A stretch of 8,803 nucleotides of DNA from an uncultured Sphingomonadales bacterium (GCA_903868655.1 CAIPWG010000238.1:1-8803), one strand, 5' to 3'. Shown: positions 1-7,706, numbered from the stretch's first letter. Notes: generated by a model from the letters alone, not told the origin. Program-made: numbers and translations.

Positions 1-1135
1 ATGCCAGCAGGTCAATCGAACGCAACACGTTTGCACCGATCAGCGGTTTGAACACATTCAATTCAAGATGGCCCTGCATGCCGCCAACCGTCACGGCGGT
101 GTGATTGCCGATGACTTGAGCGGCCACCATGGCCAGCATCTCGCACTGGGTCGGGTTCACTTTCCCCGGCATGATCGAACTGCCTGGCTCGTTTTCGGGC
201 AGAACCAATTCGCCGATCCCAGCACGCGGGCCCGAGGCCAGCAGGCGGATGTCATTGGCGATTTTGGTCAATGCCACCGCCAGCGTGGACAGTGCCGCCG
301 ATAGCGAGACGAGCGCATCGTTGCCAGCCAGCGCGGCAAAGGAATTGACCGCAGGGCGAAACGCGATGCCCGTCATGCTGCTGAGGTCGTGTGCAAAGGC
401 TTCGGCAAAGCCGGGTGGTGCATTCAGGCCGGTGCCCACGGCAGTTCCGCCTTGCGCCAGTTCGAGAACATCCTCCAGCGCTTGCGCGATCCGCCCGCGG
501 GCTTGCGCGATTTGCGCGGCATAGCCTGAAAATTCCTGACCCAACGTCAAGGGCGTCGCATCTTGCAGATGCGTACGGCCAATCTTGACAATATCGTTCC
601 AGTCCACGGCCTGCGCGGCCAATGTCTGATGCATCAGCACCAGCGCGGGATCGAGCTGATTGAAGACGCCGCGCGCTGCGGCAATGTGCAACGCCGTGGG
701 AAAGCTGTCGTTGGACGACTGCGCGCGGTTGACATGATCGTTGGGGTGCACCGGCGCTTTGCCGCCGCGTTGCCCGGTCAGGATCTCGTTGGCGCGCCCG
801 GCAATCACTTCGTTGACATTCATGTTGGTCTGGGTGCCCGATCCGGTTTGCCAGATCGCGAGCGGGAACTGATCATCGAGCTTGCCTGCGATTACGTCGC
901 CCGCTGCGGCCTCGATTGCCTCCGCCAATGGTTGGTTGAGCCCATGCGCCTGGTTGATGCGGGCAGCCACCAGCTTGATTGCTGCCAGCGCATGGATCAC
1001 TGCAATCGGCATGCGTTCATGGCGCGCAAACACGAAATTCTGACGGCTGCGTTCGGTTTGCGCGCCCCAATAGGCATCAGCAGGAACGTCGATCAAGCCC
1101 ATGCTGTCGGCTTCGGTACGCATAGTGCTGGTCAT
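1..1135 (-). CDS. fumC: Class II fumarate hydratase (fumarase C), C-terminus cut by window edge
   Basis: Fumarase interconverts fumarate and L-malate in the citric acid cycle, in the cytoplasm; class II enzymes are iron-independent homotetramers. The 378 residues read here follow the family from the first residues: GAQTERS near 24-30, the substrate loop [12 protein letters not shown] at 98-109, HPNDHVN at 130-136, SSNDSFPTA at 140-148, [16 protein letters not shown] at 186-201 with the catalytic His at 189, and the superfamily signature [11 protein letters not shown] at 318-328, whose serine is the catalytic base in characterised enzymes. Family members are about 460 residues, so roughly 85 C-terminal residues lie left of position 1. 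The start at 1135 is supported by an AGGAG (minus strand, 1146-1142) six bases upstream; a second ATG at 1123 is less well placed. Nothing looks broken. Argininosuccinate lyase and aspartase share the fold, but the active-site blocks are those of FumC. Confidence 0.96.
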   Translation of the reverse strand, partial: MTSTMRTEADSMGLIDVPADAYWGAQTERSRQNFVFARHERMPIAVIHALAAIKLVAARINQAHGLNQPLAEAIEAAAGDVIAGKLDDQFPLAIWQTGSGTQTNMNVNEVIAGRANEILTGQRGGKAPVHPNDHVNRAQSSNDSFPTALHIAAARGVFNQLDPALVLMHQTLAAQAVDWNDIVKIGRTHLQDATPLTLGQEFSGYAAQIAQARGRIAQALEDVLELAQGGTAVGTGLNAPPGFAEAFAHDLSSMTGIAFRPAVNSFAALAGNDALVSLSAALSTLAVALTKIANDIRLLASGPRAGIGELVLPENEPGSSIMPGKVNPTQCEMLAMVAAQVIGNHTAVTVGGMQGHLELNVFKPLIGANVLRSIDLLA

Positions 1136-1268
1136 GCTGATCTCCTGCGCGGATGACGCCGAGCTTGACATAGCGAGTGCCGCAAATCGATCATATAACC
1201 GGTGTATGTTGCGCGCTTGCAATCGTGGCGTGGTTTGCGCCGACGATTCCACCAAAAAGGAATGCTTC
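1136..1268. promoter_or_regulatory. Divergent promoter region between fumC and the propeller-phosphatase gene
   Basis: This 133-bp gap separates two genes transcribed away from each other, so it should hold both promoters. For the plus-strand gene there is a consensus -35 TTGACA at 1165-1170 with GATCAT at 1189-1194, 18 bases apart. For fumC there is TTGCAA at 1222-1217 with TTATAT at 1198-1193, also 18 bases apart. The two -10 candidates overlap. These assignments rest on motif matching only; alphaproteobacterial promoters often diverge from the consensus used here. An AAGGA at 1257-1261 lies seven bases before the ATG at 1269. Confidence 0.4.
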
Positions 1269-4040
1269 ATGAAAGTCATGCGGGTGGTGCTGGCGGCACA
1301 AGCCTTGATGTGGATGCAGGGGCCCGCGCTGGCGCGCGATGCCGATGACGACGATGCCATCACTGCCCCCGGCATGGCGCTTACCCCGCTGGCGATGCCC
1401 GGCGCGCATCTGGCACGGTTCGGCACCCTCGATGGCACATCCAGATCGCCCGCCATCACCAATCCCGCGGCGATGGCAACCAGCCCCGATGGTTCGGTGA
1501 TCGCGGTGCTGACCTCGGGGTTCAACGGCATGGCACTGGCCAATGGCGCGCCCGACTATGCCCATTCGACCGAGCGGCTGATGGTCTATCGCATCGGCGC
1601 CAAAGGGGCGGTGAAACTGGCCGAAGCGCCGGTTCCGGCAAGTTTTGCCGGGTTGGCGTGGTCGGCCGATGGCACGCGGATTGCCGTGACTCTGGGCTTT
1701 GTCGATAGTGTGGCCTTGTTCCGGTGGGATGGTCATGGGCTGGTCGCCGATGGATCGCCGATCATGCTGGGGCACAAGGCGGGATTGGGGTTGCGGGTGA
1801 AACCGGCCGCTGCTGGCGTTGTCTGGGCCGGCATTGACCGGCTGCTGGTGGCCAATTTCTTCAACGATTCGGTGACGCTGGTCGATACTGCAAAGCGTGC
1901 AGTTGCCGGCGAGATCGATCTGCGTCCCGGCAAGATCGATCCGGCACAGCGCGGCGTACCGGGTGGGACGTATCCCTATCGGATTGTCATGGCGGCGAAC
2001 AACCGGGCGGTGGTGTCTGCACCGCGCGACCGCGAACTGATCACGCTCGATCTTGCGGGTGATGTCATGCACGTGGTTGCGCGGGTGAAAGCCCAGGCCG
2101 AGCCGACTGCGCTGCTGCCTTTGCGCGATGGCCGGGTGCTGGCAACCGGTGACAATGCCGATACGCTGATCGTGCTGGCGGCAAATGGCGCTTCCTTGAC
2201 CGAATATCCGATCATGGTCCTGCCCAAAGTGTCGGGCACGATCCGGGCCAAGGGGTTGAACCCCAATGCGCTGGCTTTGGGCGCAAAAGGTCGCTTGCTG
2301 GTTACGCTGGGCGGGATCAACGCGCTGGCCTCGATTGATCTGGCGCGCACATTGGCCCAGCCATCAGGCGCATCGGCGCGGGTGGTGGGTTTGGCGCCGA
2401 CCGGCTGGTATCCCGATGCGGTGGCAACTGCTGGCGGCCATGTCGCCGTCGCCAATTTCAAGGGCATTCCCGGACCCAACCCCGGGGCGTGCCGCGCGAC
2501 GCTGGGTACAAAGCGCAGTGATGAAGCGGGCTGCCGCGCATCGGGGCGCTATGTCTTGCAATTGCAGACCGGATCGCTGCTGACCGCGCCGTTGCCAACT
2601 GATGCCGGGTTTGCTGCGTTGCGCACGCGGGTGGTGCGCAACATGCGCTTGCCGGTGGTGAAGGCCGCGCAAGATGCCGAAGCAGTGATGGCGGCGATGC
2701 GCGGAACGATTAAAAACGTGATCTATATCGTCAAGGAAAACCGCACATACGATCAGCTGCTCGGCGATCTGCGGCCCGGTGATGGCGATCCCAAACTGAC
2801 ACTGTTTCCCGGTGTGATGACCCCCAATCACCACGCATTGGCCAAGGAATTTGTGACGTTTGACCGGTTTTTCGACGCTGGCGAAGTCTCCGCGACGGGG
2901 TGGAGCTGGACCACGCAAGCGCGTGCGGTCGATTTGCTCGAACGGATCACCCCGGTCGGTTATGCCGGCAAGGGGCTTGCTTATGAGAGCGAAGGTTCAA
3001 ACCGTTTCGTCAATGTCGCACTCAGCGCGGCCGAGCGACATGTGGCCAATCCCGACGTGCCTGACGATCCCGATTTGCTGGCGGGCACCGCCGATCTGAC
3101 CGCGGCCGATGGGCTGGATGGTGCAGCGGGCGCGGGCACTTTGTGGGCCGCGGCGATGGCCAAAGGGTTGAGCGTGCGCAACTACGGCTTTTACGGCGAT
3201 CTTTCGCGCTATGGCAAAGCTGCAGGCGCCAACCGGCTGCCGCGCGAACGCGATCCCCATGCCACGGGTTTGCGCGTGATGTGGGCCGCCGATACCCGGC
3301 TCGATCCGGTGACCGATCCCTATTACCGCAGCTTTGATCAGGGCTTTCCCGATTATTGGCTGGTCGAGGAATGGAAACGCGATTGGCTGCCCCGTGTGGC
3401 TGCGGGCCAGACGCCGCGCCTTACTTTGTTGCGGATCGATCATGATCACTTCGGTGATTTTGACGAAGCGATCGATGGTGTGAACACCCCCGACCGGCAG
3501 ATGGCCGATAATGATTATGCGCTCGGCCGGATTGTTGAAACGGTGGCACAGAGCCCTGCTGGCAAGGATACGCTGATCGCGGTGGTCGAAGACGATGCCC
3601 AGGATGGTGCCGACCATGTCGATGCACACCGGTCGGTGGTCTATCTGGTCGGGCCGGGGGTCAAGCGCGGCGTGGTGCTGTCGACCCGCTATTCCACGGT
3701 CAATCTGATGAAAACCATCGAACGCCTGCTCGATCTGCCGCCACTGGGGCTCAACGACAGCGTGGCATTGCCGATGGCACAGGCGTTTGACCCGGCACAA
3801 GCCCGTGGCGCATGGAGCTATACCGCGAAATGGCCGCAGCCGCTCGATGCAACCGAATTGCCCAAGCCGCCCTTGCGCCAGGCCGCCGCGCGTCCGACCA
3901 GTGTCCTGCCCGAACGGTCCGCGCAATGGTGGACCGCAGCGATGACCGGTCAGGATTTTTCGGGGGAAGACAAGCTTGATACTGCAAAGTTCAATGCGGC
4001 TTTGTGGTTGGGGATAAAGGGTGCGGCGCGCGGTCGCTGA
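1269..4040 (+). CDS. Exported YncE-like beta-propeller / alkaline phosphatase family fusion protein
   Basis: This 923-residue protein begins with a signal peptide: basic MKVMR, a hydrophobic stretch, and likely cleavage after ALA at 20-22, followed by an acidic DADDDD. It should therefore be periplasmic. Residues about 40-430 carry propeller-type repeats ([24 protein letters not shown] at 195-207, GWYPDAVA at 379-386), as in the YncE family. From about 481 comes a phosphoesterase domain of the Pfam phosphoesterase/AcpA type: VKENRTYD at 488-495, EVSATGWSW at 539-547, [15 protein letters not shown] at 565-579, DHDHFGD at 724-730 and [15 protein letters not shown] at 774-788. By analogy with AcpA-type enzymes, Glu490, Asn491 and Asp775/776 are candidate metal ligands and Ser541 the candidate nucleophile; the substrate is unknown. 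The frame is open back to 1101, but AAGGA seven bases before the ATG at 1269 and the signal peptide fix the start. Proteins with this two-domain order are usually annotated as bifunctional YncE/alkaline phosphatase family proteins. Confidence 0.88.
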   Translation: MKVMRVVLAAQALMWMQGPALARDADDDDAITAPGMALTPLAMPGAHLARFGTLDGTSRSPAITNPAAMATSPDGSVIAVLTSGFNGMALANGAPDYAHSTERLMVYRIGAKGAVKLAEAPVPASFAGLAWSADGTRIAVTLGFVDSVALFRWDGHGLVADGSPIMLGHKAGLGLRVKPAAAGVVWAGIDRLLVANFFNDSVTLVDTAKRAVAGEIDLRPGKIDPAQRGVPGGTYPYRIVMAANNRAVVSAPRDRELITLDLAGDVMHVVARVKAQAEPTALLPLRDGRVLATGDNADTLIVLAANGASLTEYPIMVLPKVSGTIRAKGLNPNALALGAKGRLLVTLGGINALASIDLARTLAQPSGASARVVGLAPTGWYPDAVATAGGHVAVANFKGIPGPNPGACRATLGTKRSDEAGCRASGRYVLQLQTGSLLTAPLPTDAGFAALRTRVVRNMRLPVVKAAQDAEAVMAAMRGTIKNVIYIVKENRTYDQLLGDLRPGDGDPKLTLFPGVMTPNHHALAKEFVTFDRFFDAGEVSATGWSWTTQARAVDLLERITPVGYAGKGLAYESEGSNRFVNVALSAAERHVANPDVPDDPDLLAGTADLTAADGLDGAAGAGTLWAAAMAKGLSVRNYGFYGDLSRYGKAAGANRLPRERDPHATGLRVMWAADTRLDPVTDPYYRSFDQGFPDYWLVEEWKRDWLPRVAAGQTPRLTLLRIDHDHFGDFDEAIDGVNTPDRQMADNDYALGRIVETVAQSPAGKDTLIAVVEDDAQDGADHVDAHRSVVYLVGPGVKRGVVLSTRYSTVNLMKTIERLLDLPPLGLNDSVALPMAQAFDPAQARGAWSYTAKWPQPLDATELPKPPLRQAAARPTSVLPERSAQWWTAAMTGQDFSGEDKLDTAKFNAALWLGIKGAARGR

Positions 4041-4076
4041 GGTTGCTGGGTAGTTTCCGACGCTGTCGGCGCAGGA

Positions 4077-4130
4077 GGGCGGGGCCCTAGGCGAGGGGGG
4101 AACGATCCCCCCAGCTTTCGGAGCCCGCCC
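4077..4130 (+). repeat. Nested inverted repeats before the dehydrogenase start (attenuator, weak terminator or RBS-masking hairpin)
   Basis: Two perfect stems are nested. The inner one is six G at 4095-4100 and six C at 4107-4112 with a six-base loop. The outer one is GGGCGGG at 4077-4083 with CCCGCCC at 4124-4130, ending at the base before the GTG start at 4131. The likely Shine-Dalgarno GGAG at 4120-4123 would lie just inside the outer stem. No run of T follows, so this is not a textbook intrinsic terminator. It may end or dampen transcription from the upstream gene, or limit ribosome access. The stems are seen; the roles are inferred. Confidence 0.45.
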
Positions 4131-5243
4131 GTGTCAGCAATCCCCGCGAACGCCACCACAACCGATCCTGCGCAGACCGCGATCACGCGCGGCTATGGCG
4201 CACACAGCAGCACCGGGCCGCTTGGCCCGATGGATATCACGCGGCGCGCGTTGCTGGCCGATGATGTCGCGATCGATATTCTGTTTTGCGGGGTATGCCA
4301 TTCCGACATTCACATGGTGCGCGGCGAATGGGGCAATCAAGCCTATCCCATGGTACCAGGGCATGAATTCGTCGGGCGGGTAAGTGCGGTTGGCGCAGCA
4401 GTAACGCGGCTGGCGGTCGGTGACTTCGCCGGTGTCGGTTGCATGGTCGACAGCTGTGGTGCGTGCGAAAATTGCATGGCGGGGCTGGAGCAATATTGCA
4501 CAACAGGCGCAACGCTGACTTATGCCTCACCCGACACGCGCGGGCCCGGGCAGACCCAGGGTGGCTATTCCGAGCGGGTCGTGGTGCGCGAACGGTTTGT
4601 CGTGAAAGTCCCGCCGGTGGACGATCTGGCCGCGATTGCCCCGTTGCTGTGTTCGGGCGTAACCACGTTTTCCCCGATGCAGCATTGGCGGCTGGGTTCG
4701 GGACAGCGGTTTGCGGTCATCGGGCTGGGCGGGTTGGGCCATATGGCGCTGAAACTGGCGGTATCACGCGGGGCCTTTGCCACTGTGTTCACCACCAGCC
4801 CGGCGAAGGAAAAGGATGCTCTGGCCATGGGGGCCAAGGACGTGATTGTCTGGCACCCGGCAGCCACCGACCCGATTCCACTGACGCACGAATTGGTCAA
4901 CCGGTTCGATCTCGTCCTGTCGACCGTGCCTTTTCCGTTTGACGTATCGCCGTTCCTGCCGCTGGTTCGGCAGGATGGTGTGTTCGTCAATGTCGGTGCG
5001 CCGGGCGCCCTGGGCGGAGTGACGGGGGCCGGGCTGTGGAACCAGCGGCGGTCGCTGGTGGGATCGTGCATCGGCGGCATGCCTGAAACACAGGAAGTCG
5101 TCGATTATTGTGTGGCCCACAACATTCGGCCGCAGATTGAACTGATCAAACCCCACCAGATCAACGAGGCCTATGCGCGCGTTGAAAATCGCGAAGTGCG
5201 CTACCGCTATGTCATCGATATGGGATCAGGCCACGGGGGCTGA
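4131..5243 (+). CDS. Zinc-dependent alcohol/aldehyde dehydrogenase, YahK/CAD-like, NADP(H) type
   Basis: This 370-residue medium-chain dehydrogenase/reductase resembles E. coli YahK and plant cinnamyl alcohol dehydrogenases along its length, enzymes that reduce a range of aldehydes with NADPH. Catalytic zinc ligands are visible: Cys56 in GVCHSD, His78 in PGHE and Cys174 in PLLCSGVTT. The structural zinc site is Cys109, Cys112, Cys115 and Cys123. The Rossmann loop is GLGGLGH at 198-204, followed by TTSPAKEK near 221, where the NADP-preferring members carry similar residues. GSCIGGMPETQEVVDYC and the closing RYRYVID also match the family. The GTG start at 4131 has GGAG seven bases upstream; it gives about 16 extra N-terminal residues compared with YahK as I recall it, and no nearer in-frame start is convincing. 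The gene lies 90 bp after the phosphatase gene on the same strand, with a hairpin between, and its last 18 bases overlap the converging gene. The natural substrate cannot be read from sequence. Confidence 0.93.
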   Translation: MSAIPANATTTDPAQTAITRGYGAHSSTGPLGPMDITRRALLADDVAIDILFCGVCHSDIHMVRGEWGNQAYPMVPGHEFVGRVSAVGAAVTRLAVGDFAGVGCMVDSCGACENCMAGLEQYCTTGATLTYASPDTRGPGQTQGGYSERVVVRERFVVKVPPVDDLAAIAPLLCSGVTTFSPMQHWRLGSGQRFAVIGLGGLGHMALKLAVSRGAFATVFTTSPAKEKDALAMGAKDVIVWHPAATDPIPLTHELVNRFDLVLSTVPFPFDVSPFLPLVRQDGVFVNVGAPGALGGVTGAGLWNQRRSLVGSCIGGMPETQEVVDYCVAHNIRPQIELIKPHQINEAYARVENREVRYRYVIDMGSGHGG

Positions 5244-5903
5244 GGCGAACCAGATGATATGCTTTGCGCCTTTGCCGTTGGATCGGGCGCGCACATAGAC
5301 TTCATCCACGGCAAAACCGGCTTCATCCAGGCGGCGCGCAAACCGTTCGTCCTTGGCGGCGGACCAGATCGCGAGGACCCCGCCGGGACGCAGCGCTTCG
5401 CCCGCGACCGCAAGCCCGCGCCTCGAATAAAGCCGATTGTTGTCGGGGCGGACCAAGCCGTCGGGGCCGTTGTCGACATCGAGCAGGATCGCATCGAAAG
5501 TGCCGGGCGAGGTATCGATCACTTTGACGACATCGCCAACGATCAATCGCACGCGTGGGTCGTCCAGACATCCGGCGGCGACTTCGGCCATCGGCCCGCG
5601 CGCCCATTCAATGATGTCAGGCAGGACCTCGGCAACAGTCACGATCGCGTCTGCAGGCAGTGCGGCCAGTGCGGCACGCAAAGTAAAGCCCATGCCATAT
5701 CCGCCGACCAGCACGTGCGGGCGCGGGGTGCCCGCGATCCGCGCACACGCCATCGTTGCCAGCGCCTCTTCTGATCCGCGCTGGCGTGTGCTCATCAGTT
5801 CGTTGCGGTCGAGCACGATCATGAAATCGTTGCCGTGGCGATAGAGCCGCAGTTCTTCGCCATCGGGAACATACGCCGTGCCGATCAGTTCGCGGGGTAT
5901 CAT
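5226..5903 (-). CDS. Spermidine-synthase-like, methyltransferase-fold protein
   Basis: This 225-residue protein has the Rossmann-type fold of spermidine synthases and SAM-dependent methyltransferases: a glycine loop GGYGMGFT at 67-74, an acidic residue Glu92 at the end of the next strand (VAEVLPDIIEWA), VGD at 122-124, and LLDVDNGP at 140-147 where true spermidine synthases carry their catalytic Asp region. The N-terminal beta domain of SpeE is much reduced and the usual GGGDGG form of the first loop is absent, so aminopropyl transfer is doubtful; SAM or a derivative is the likely ligand and the acceptor is unknown. Two ATGs lie at 5909 and 5903. The AGGAG at 5916-5912 is only two bases from the first but eight from the second, so I chose 5903. 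The 3' end overlaps the dehydrogenase gene by 18 bp, tail to tail. A perfect palindrome sits 60-80 bp upstream of the start. Confidence 0.85.
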   Translation of the reverse strand: MIPRELIGTAYVPDGEELRLYRHGNDFMIVLDRNELMSTRQRGSEEALATMACARIAGTPRPHVLVGGYGMGFTLRAALAALPADAIVTVAEVLPDIIEWARGPMAEVAAGCLDDPRVRLIVGDVVKVIDTSPGTFDAILLDVDNGPDGLVRPDNNRLYSRRGLAVAGEALRPGGVLAIWSAAKDERFARRLDEAGFAVDEVYVRARSNGKGAKHIIWFASAPVA

Positions 5904-5960
5904 GTTCATATCTCCTGCGTGTCTGTGTGTTTCAGGCTTGCCGCTCGGCCCTTGCCCTCA

Positions 5961-5966
5961 ATGATA
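5961..5966 (-). promoter_or_regulatory. Candidate -10 element for the methyltransferase-fold gene
   Basis: TATCAT on the minus strand matches five of six bases of the sigma-70 -10 consensus and would give a leader of about 50 bases before the AGGAG. No good -35 is found 16-19 bases upstream (ACCTGA or GACCTG are the best), so the promoter may be weak or depend on an activator. The element overlaps the end of the 18-bp palindrome by three bases. Confidence 0.35.
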
Positions 5967-5981
5967 CCATCATGATGGTAT
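5964..5981. promoter_or_regulatory. Perfect 18-bp palindrome, likely operator of the methyltransferase-fold gene
   Basis: ATACCATCATGATGGTAT is perfectly self-complementary and stops exactly at its ends (G faces G on both flanks). It lies 61-78 bp upstream of the start at 5903 and 35 bp or more beyond the end of the flavoprotein gene. On the minus strand its downstream half runs into TATCAT (5966-5961), a good -10 match, so a bound protein would cover the promoter. A symmetric site of this kind suits a dimeric repressor, for example a ribbon-helix-helix or helix-turn-helix protein. No regulator gene is adjacent in the window. The symmetry is seen; operator function is inferred. Confidence 0.55.
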
Positions 5982-6015
5982 GGTCAGGTCGAGAACCGGG
6001 GCGGACGGTCTGAAC

Positions 6016-7185
6016 CTAAATCGATTGCGCCGCGGCCCAGCCGCTGGCCCAGGCCCATTGGAAATTGTAACCGCCCAGCCAGCCAGTCACATCAACCGCT
6101 TCGCCAATGGCATAGAGCCCCGGCACGCGGCGCGATTCCATTGTCTTTGACGACAATTCGGTGGTGGCGATACCGCCTGCGGTGACTTCGGCTTTGGCAT
6201 AGCCTTCGCTGCCATTGGGGGTAAAGCGCCAGTCGGCAAGTTTCGCCTCCGCAGCGCGTAAAGTTCGGTCGGTCTGCGCACCCAGTTCGCAGTCGATCGC
6301 CAGTCGATCGCACAGCACATCGGCCAGCCGTTCGGGTAGGGCATCGCGCAAGAGTCGGCGCAGCCCTGCGCGCGGGTGCGCCGCCTTGGCTTCCAGCAGC
6401 CAGCCTGCGGGGCGGTCGGGCAGGAACCGCACGGCAATCGGATCACCGTGCTGCCAATAGCTCGATACTTGCAGAATCGCCGGGCCCGACAACCCGCGAT
6501 GGGTGAACAGGGCGGCTTCGCGGAATGCAGTTTTGCCGCTTTGCGCGATGACCTCGGCCGAGACGCCCGACAATTCGCGGAACAGCAAGTCTTCGCCCGC
6601 CAAAGTCAACGGCACCAGCGCGGGGCGGGGCTGCACCACTTTCAGCCCGAACTGGCGCGCCAATTCATAGGCGAACCCGGTGGCGCCCATTTTGGGAATT
6701 GCCGGGCCGCCGGTGGCGATCACCAAGGACGGCGCGGCAAATGTGCGCGTACCGCTGGTGACGCGAAACAGGCCATCGGCATGATCAACCGCATCAATCG
6801 TGGCGTTGCAGGCAACATCGACAGCGCCGCGCGCGCATTCGTCGAGCAACAGCCCCACGATCTGGCGCGCCGATCCATCGCAGAACAACTGCCCGAGTGT
6901 TTTTTCATGCCACGCAATGCGGTGGCGTTCTACCAGTGCCAGAAAATCCTGGGGGGTATAGCGGCTGAGCGCCGATTTGGCGAAATGCGGGTTCTGTGAC
7001 AGGTACCGTTCGGGACTGGCGCCCAGATTGGTGAAATTGCAGCGTCCACCGCCCGAAATCAGAATCTTGCGGCCAACTTCGGGGGAATGGTCGAGCAGAG
7101 CCACGCGCCGGCCGCGCTGGCCAGCGGTCGCCGCGCACCACAGGCCCGCCGCGCCGGCGCCCAGAATGATGGCATCGTGCGTCAT
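6016..7185 (-). CDS. HI0933/YhiN/BaiN-family FAD-dependent oxidoreductase
   Basis: This 389-residue flavoprotein belongs to the HI0933 (YhiN, BaiN) family of predicted NAD(P)/FAD-dependent oxidoreductases. The FAD-binding dinucleotide loop is GAGAAG at 9-14, followed by the family block GRKILISGGGRCNFTN at 38-53, the ATGG loop at 157-160 with PKMGATG shortly after, FTHRGLSGPAIL at 227-238, and the C-terminal FAD block at 333-378 (AEVTAGGI, LYAIGEAVDVTGWLGGYN). Length and motif order match full-length family members. The family is widespread and mostly uncharacterised; BaiN of gut clostridia acts in bile-acid metabolism, but that should not be carried over to this organism. Its ATG at 7185 overlaps the stop of the preceding gene as ATGA and has no clear ribosome site of its own, so it is probably translated by coupling from the upstream gene. 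Confidence 0.92.
   Translation of the reverse strand: MTHDAIILGAGAAGLWCAATAGQRGRRVALLDHSPEVGRKILISGGGRCNFTNLGASPERYLSQNPHFAKSALSRYTPQDFLALVERHRIAWHEKTLGQLFCDGSARQIVGLLLDECARGAVDVACNATIDAVDHADGLFRVTSGTRTFAAPSLVIATGGPAIPKMGATGFAYELARQFGLKVVQPRPALVPLTLAGEDLLFRELSGVSAEVIAQSGKTAFREAALFTHRGLSGPAILQVSSYWQHGDPIAVRFLPDRPAGWLLEAKAAHPRAGLRRLLRDALPERLADVLCDRLAIDCELGAQTDRTLRAAEAKLADWRFTPNGSEGYAKAEVTAGGIATTELSSKTMESRRVPGLYAIGEAVDVTGWLGGYNFQWAWASGWAAAQSI
6290..6311. repeat. Perfect 11-bp tandem duplication inside the flavoprotein gene
   Basis: CAGTCGATCGC occurs twice back to back at 6290-6300 and 6301-6311. On the coding (minus) strand the second copy is read in a different frame from the first, giving DRLAID and its flanking Cys residues (about 293-299). 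Because the unit is not a multiple of three, loss or gain of one copy would shift the frame. The open frame and family-like sequence on both sides show that the two-copy form is the working one here. Confidence 0.7.
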
Positions 7186-7652
7186 GTGCGTGTCAGCCGG
7201 ACGAGCGCCTTGTCGAGCGCCTGGAGAAAGCGTGATCGATCGGTTTTGGTGAACGGCGGAGGGCCGCCCACGGCATCGCCGCCCGCGCGCAGATCAGCCA
7301 TGATCGCGCGGGTCGCGATCGCTGCGCCAATGCCATTGAGCGTAAACGGCTTGCCGTTCGATGCGATGACGGTGGCGCCTGCTTTCAGACAGCGGTCGGC
7401 CAGCAGGATATCGGCGGTGATTACCACGCTGGTGGGCCCGCACTGTTCGGCGATCCAGTCATCGGCGGCATCGAACGCATCGCTTACCACCATGCGGCTG
7501 ATCAGCGGATGTTCGGGCAGACGTATCCGGCTGTTGCTGACCACTACGACCGGCACCGCACGGCGAAACGCCACCTTGTAAATCTCGTCCTTCACCGGGC
7601 AGGCGTCGGCGTCGATGAGAATGGAAAGAGGGCCGCTCATCGCGCAGCCCAT
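7182..7652 (-). CDS. YaiI/YqxD (UPF0178, DUF188) family protein
   Basis: This 156-residue protein matches the YaiI/YqxD family in length and motifs: ILIDADACPVK at 11-21, a short hydrophobic strand PVVVVSN at 34-40, DAFDAADDWI at 58-67, VVITADILLADRCL at 76-89, and a GGPPPFTKTDRSRF tail at 129-142. The family has a PIN-like fold with conserved acidic residues (Asp14, Asp16, Asp81 here), which suggests a metal-dependent action on nucleic acid, but no activity is established. Two starts are possible: the ATG at 7652 has GCAGG seven bases upstream, while the ATG at 7640 gives MSGPLSILIDADACP, closer to the E. coli N-terminus but with a poorer ribosome site. The stop TGA overlaps the start of the flavoprotein gene. 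A possible promoter lies at 7706-7679. Confidence 0.92.
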   Translation of the reverse strand: MGCAMSGPLSILIDADACPVKDEIYKVAFRRAVPVVVVSNSRIRLPEHPLISRMVVSDAFDAADDWIAEQCGPTSVVITADILLADRCLKAGATVIASNGKPFTLNGIGAAIATRAIMADLRAGGDAVGGPPPFTKTDRSRFLQALDKALVRLTRT

Positions 7653-7678
7653 AGCGGGGCCTGCGGCATCGGGCCATC

Positions 7679-7706
7679 ACAATAAGGAAATTGTCCGGTT
7701 CGGCAA
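7679..7706 (-). promoter_or_regulatory. Candidate promoter of the yaiI-like / flavoprotein unit
   Basis: On the minus strand TTGCCG (7706-7701) and TATTGT (7684-7679) are 16 bases apart; each matches four of six consensus bases. Transcription would begin about 20 bases before the ATG at 7652. The -35 candidate is one arm of an inverted repeat (CGGCAA 7701-7706, TTGCCG 7717-7722). This is motif matching only. Confidence 0.3.

Noticed and set aside
563..1156. Plus-strand reading frame of 197 codons across the fumarase gene
   Set aside because: It lies antisense to conserved fumarase sequence, and its translation shows no family motif. Long antisense frames are expected in GC-rich DNA.
1101..1268. 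Upstream extension of the propeller-phosphatase gene to the ATG at 1101
   Set aside because: It would overlap the fumarase start region and bury the signal peptide; the ATG at 1269 has its own ribosome site.
1191..2072. Minus-strand frame of 293 codons opposite the propeller domain
   Set aside because: The product is rich in His, Arg, Gln and Gly with no recognisable domain, a typical mirror of GC-rich coding DNA.
2997..3926. Minus-strand frame of 309 codons opposite the phosphatase domain
   Set aside because: The plus-strand frame carries the conserved phosphoesterase motifs; the opposite frame has none and no ribosome site.
4095..4112. G6/C6 hairpin as a standard intrinsic terminator
   Set aside because: The stem is not followed by a T run, so the textbook form is not met; recorded as a structure of uncertain role.
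5259..5774. Plus-strand frame of 171 codons opposite the methyltransferase-fold gene
   Set aside because: The minus-strand frame has the glycine loop, acidic motif and Shine-Dalgarno; the plus frame has only compositional bias.
5907..5909. ATG at 5909 as start of the methyltransferase-fold gene
   Set aside because: The AGGAG would be only two bases away, too close for normal initiation; the next ATG at 5903 has an eight-base spacer.
5904..6015. A small regulator or antitoxin gene next to the 18-bp palindrome
   Set aside because: The gap is 112 bp and I find no credible small reading frame with a ribosome site in it.
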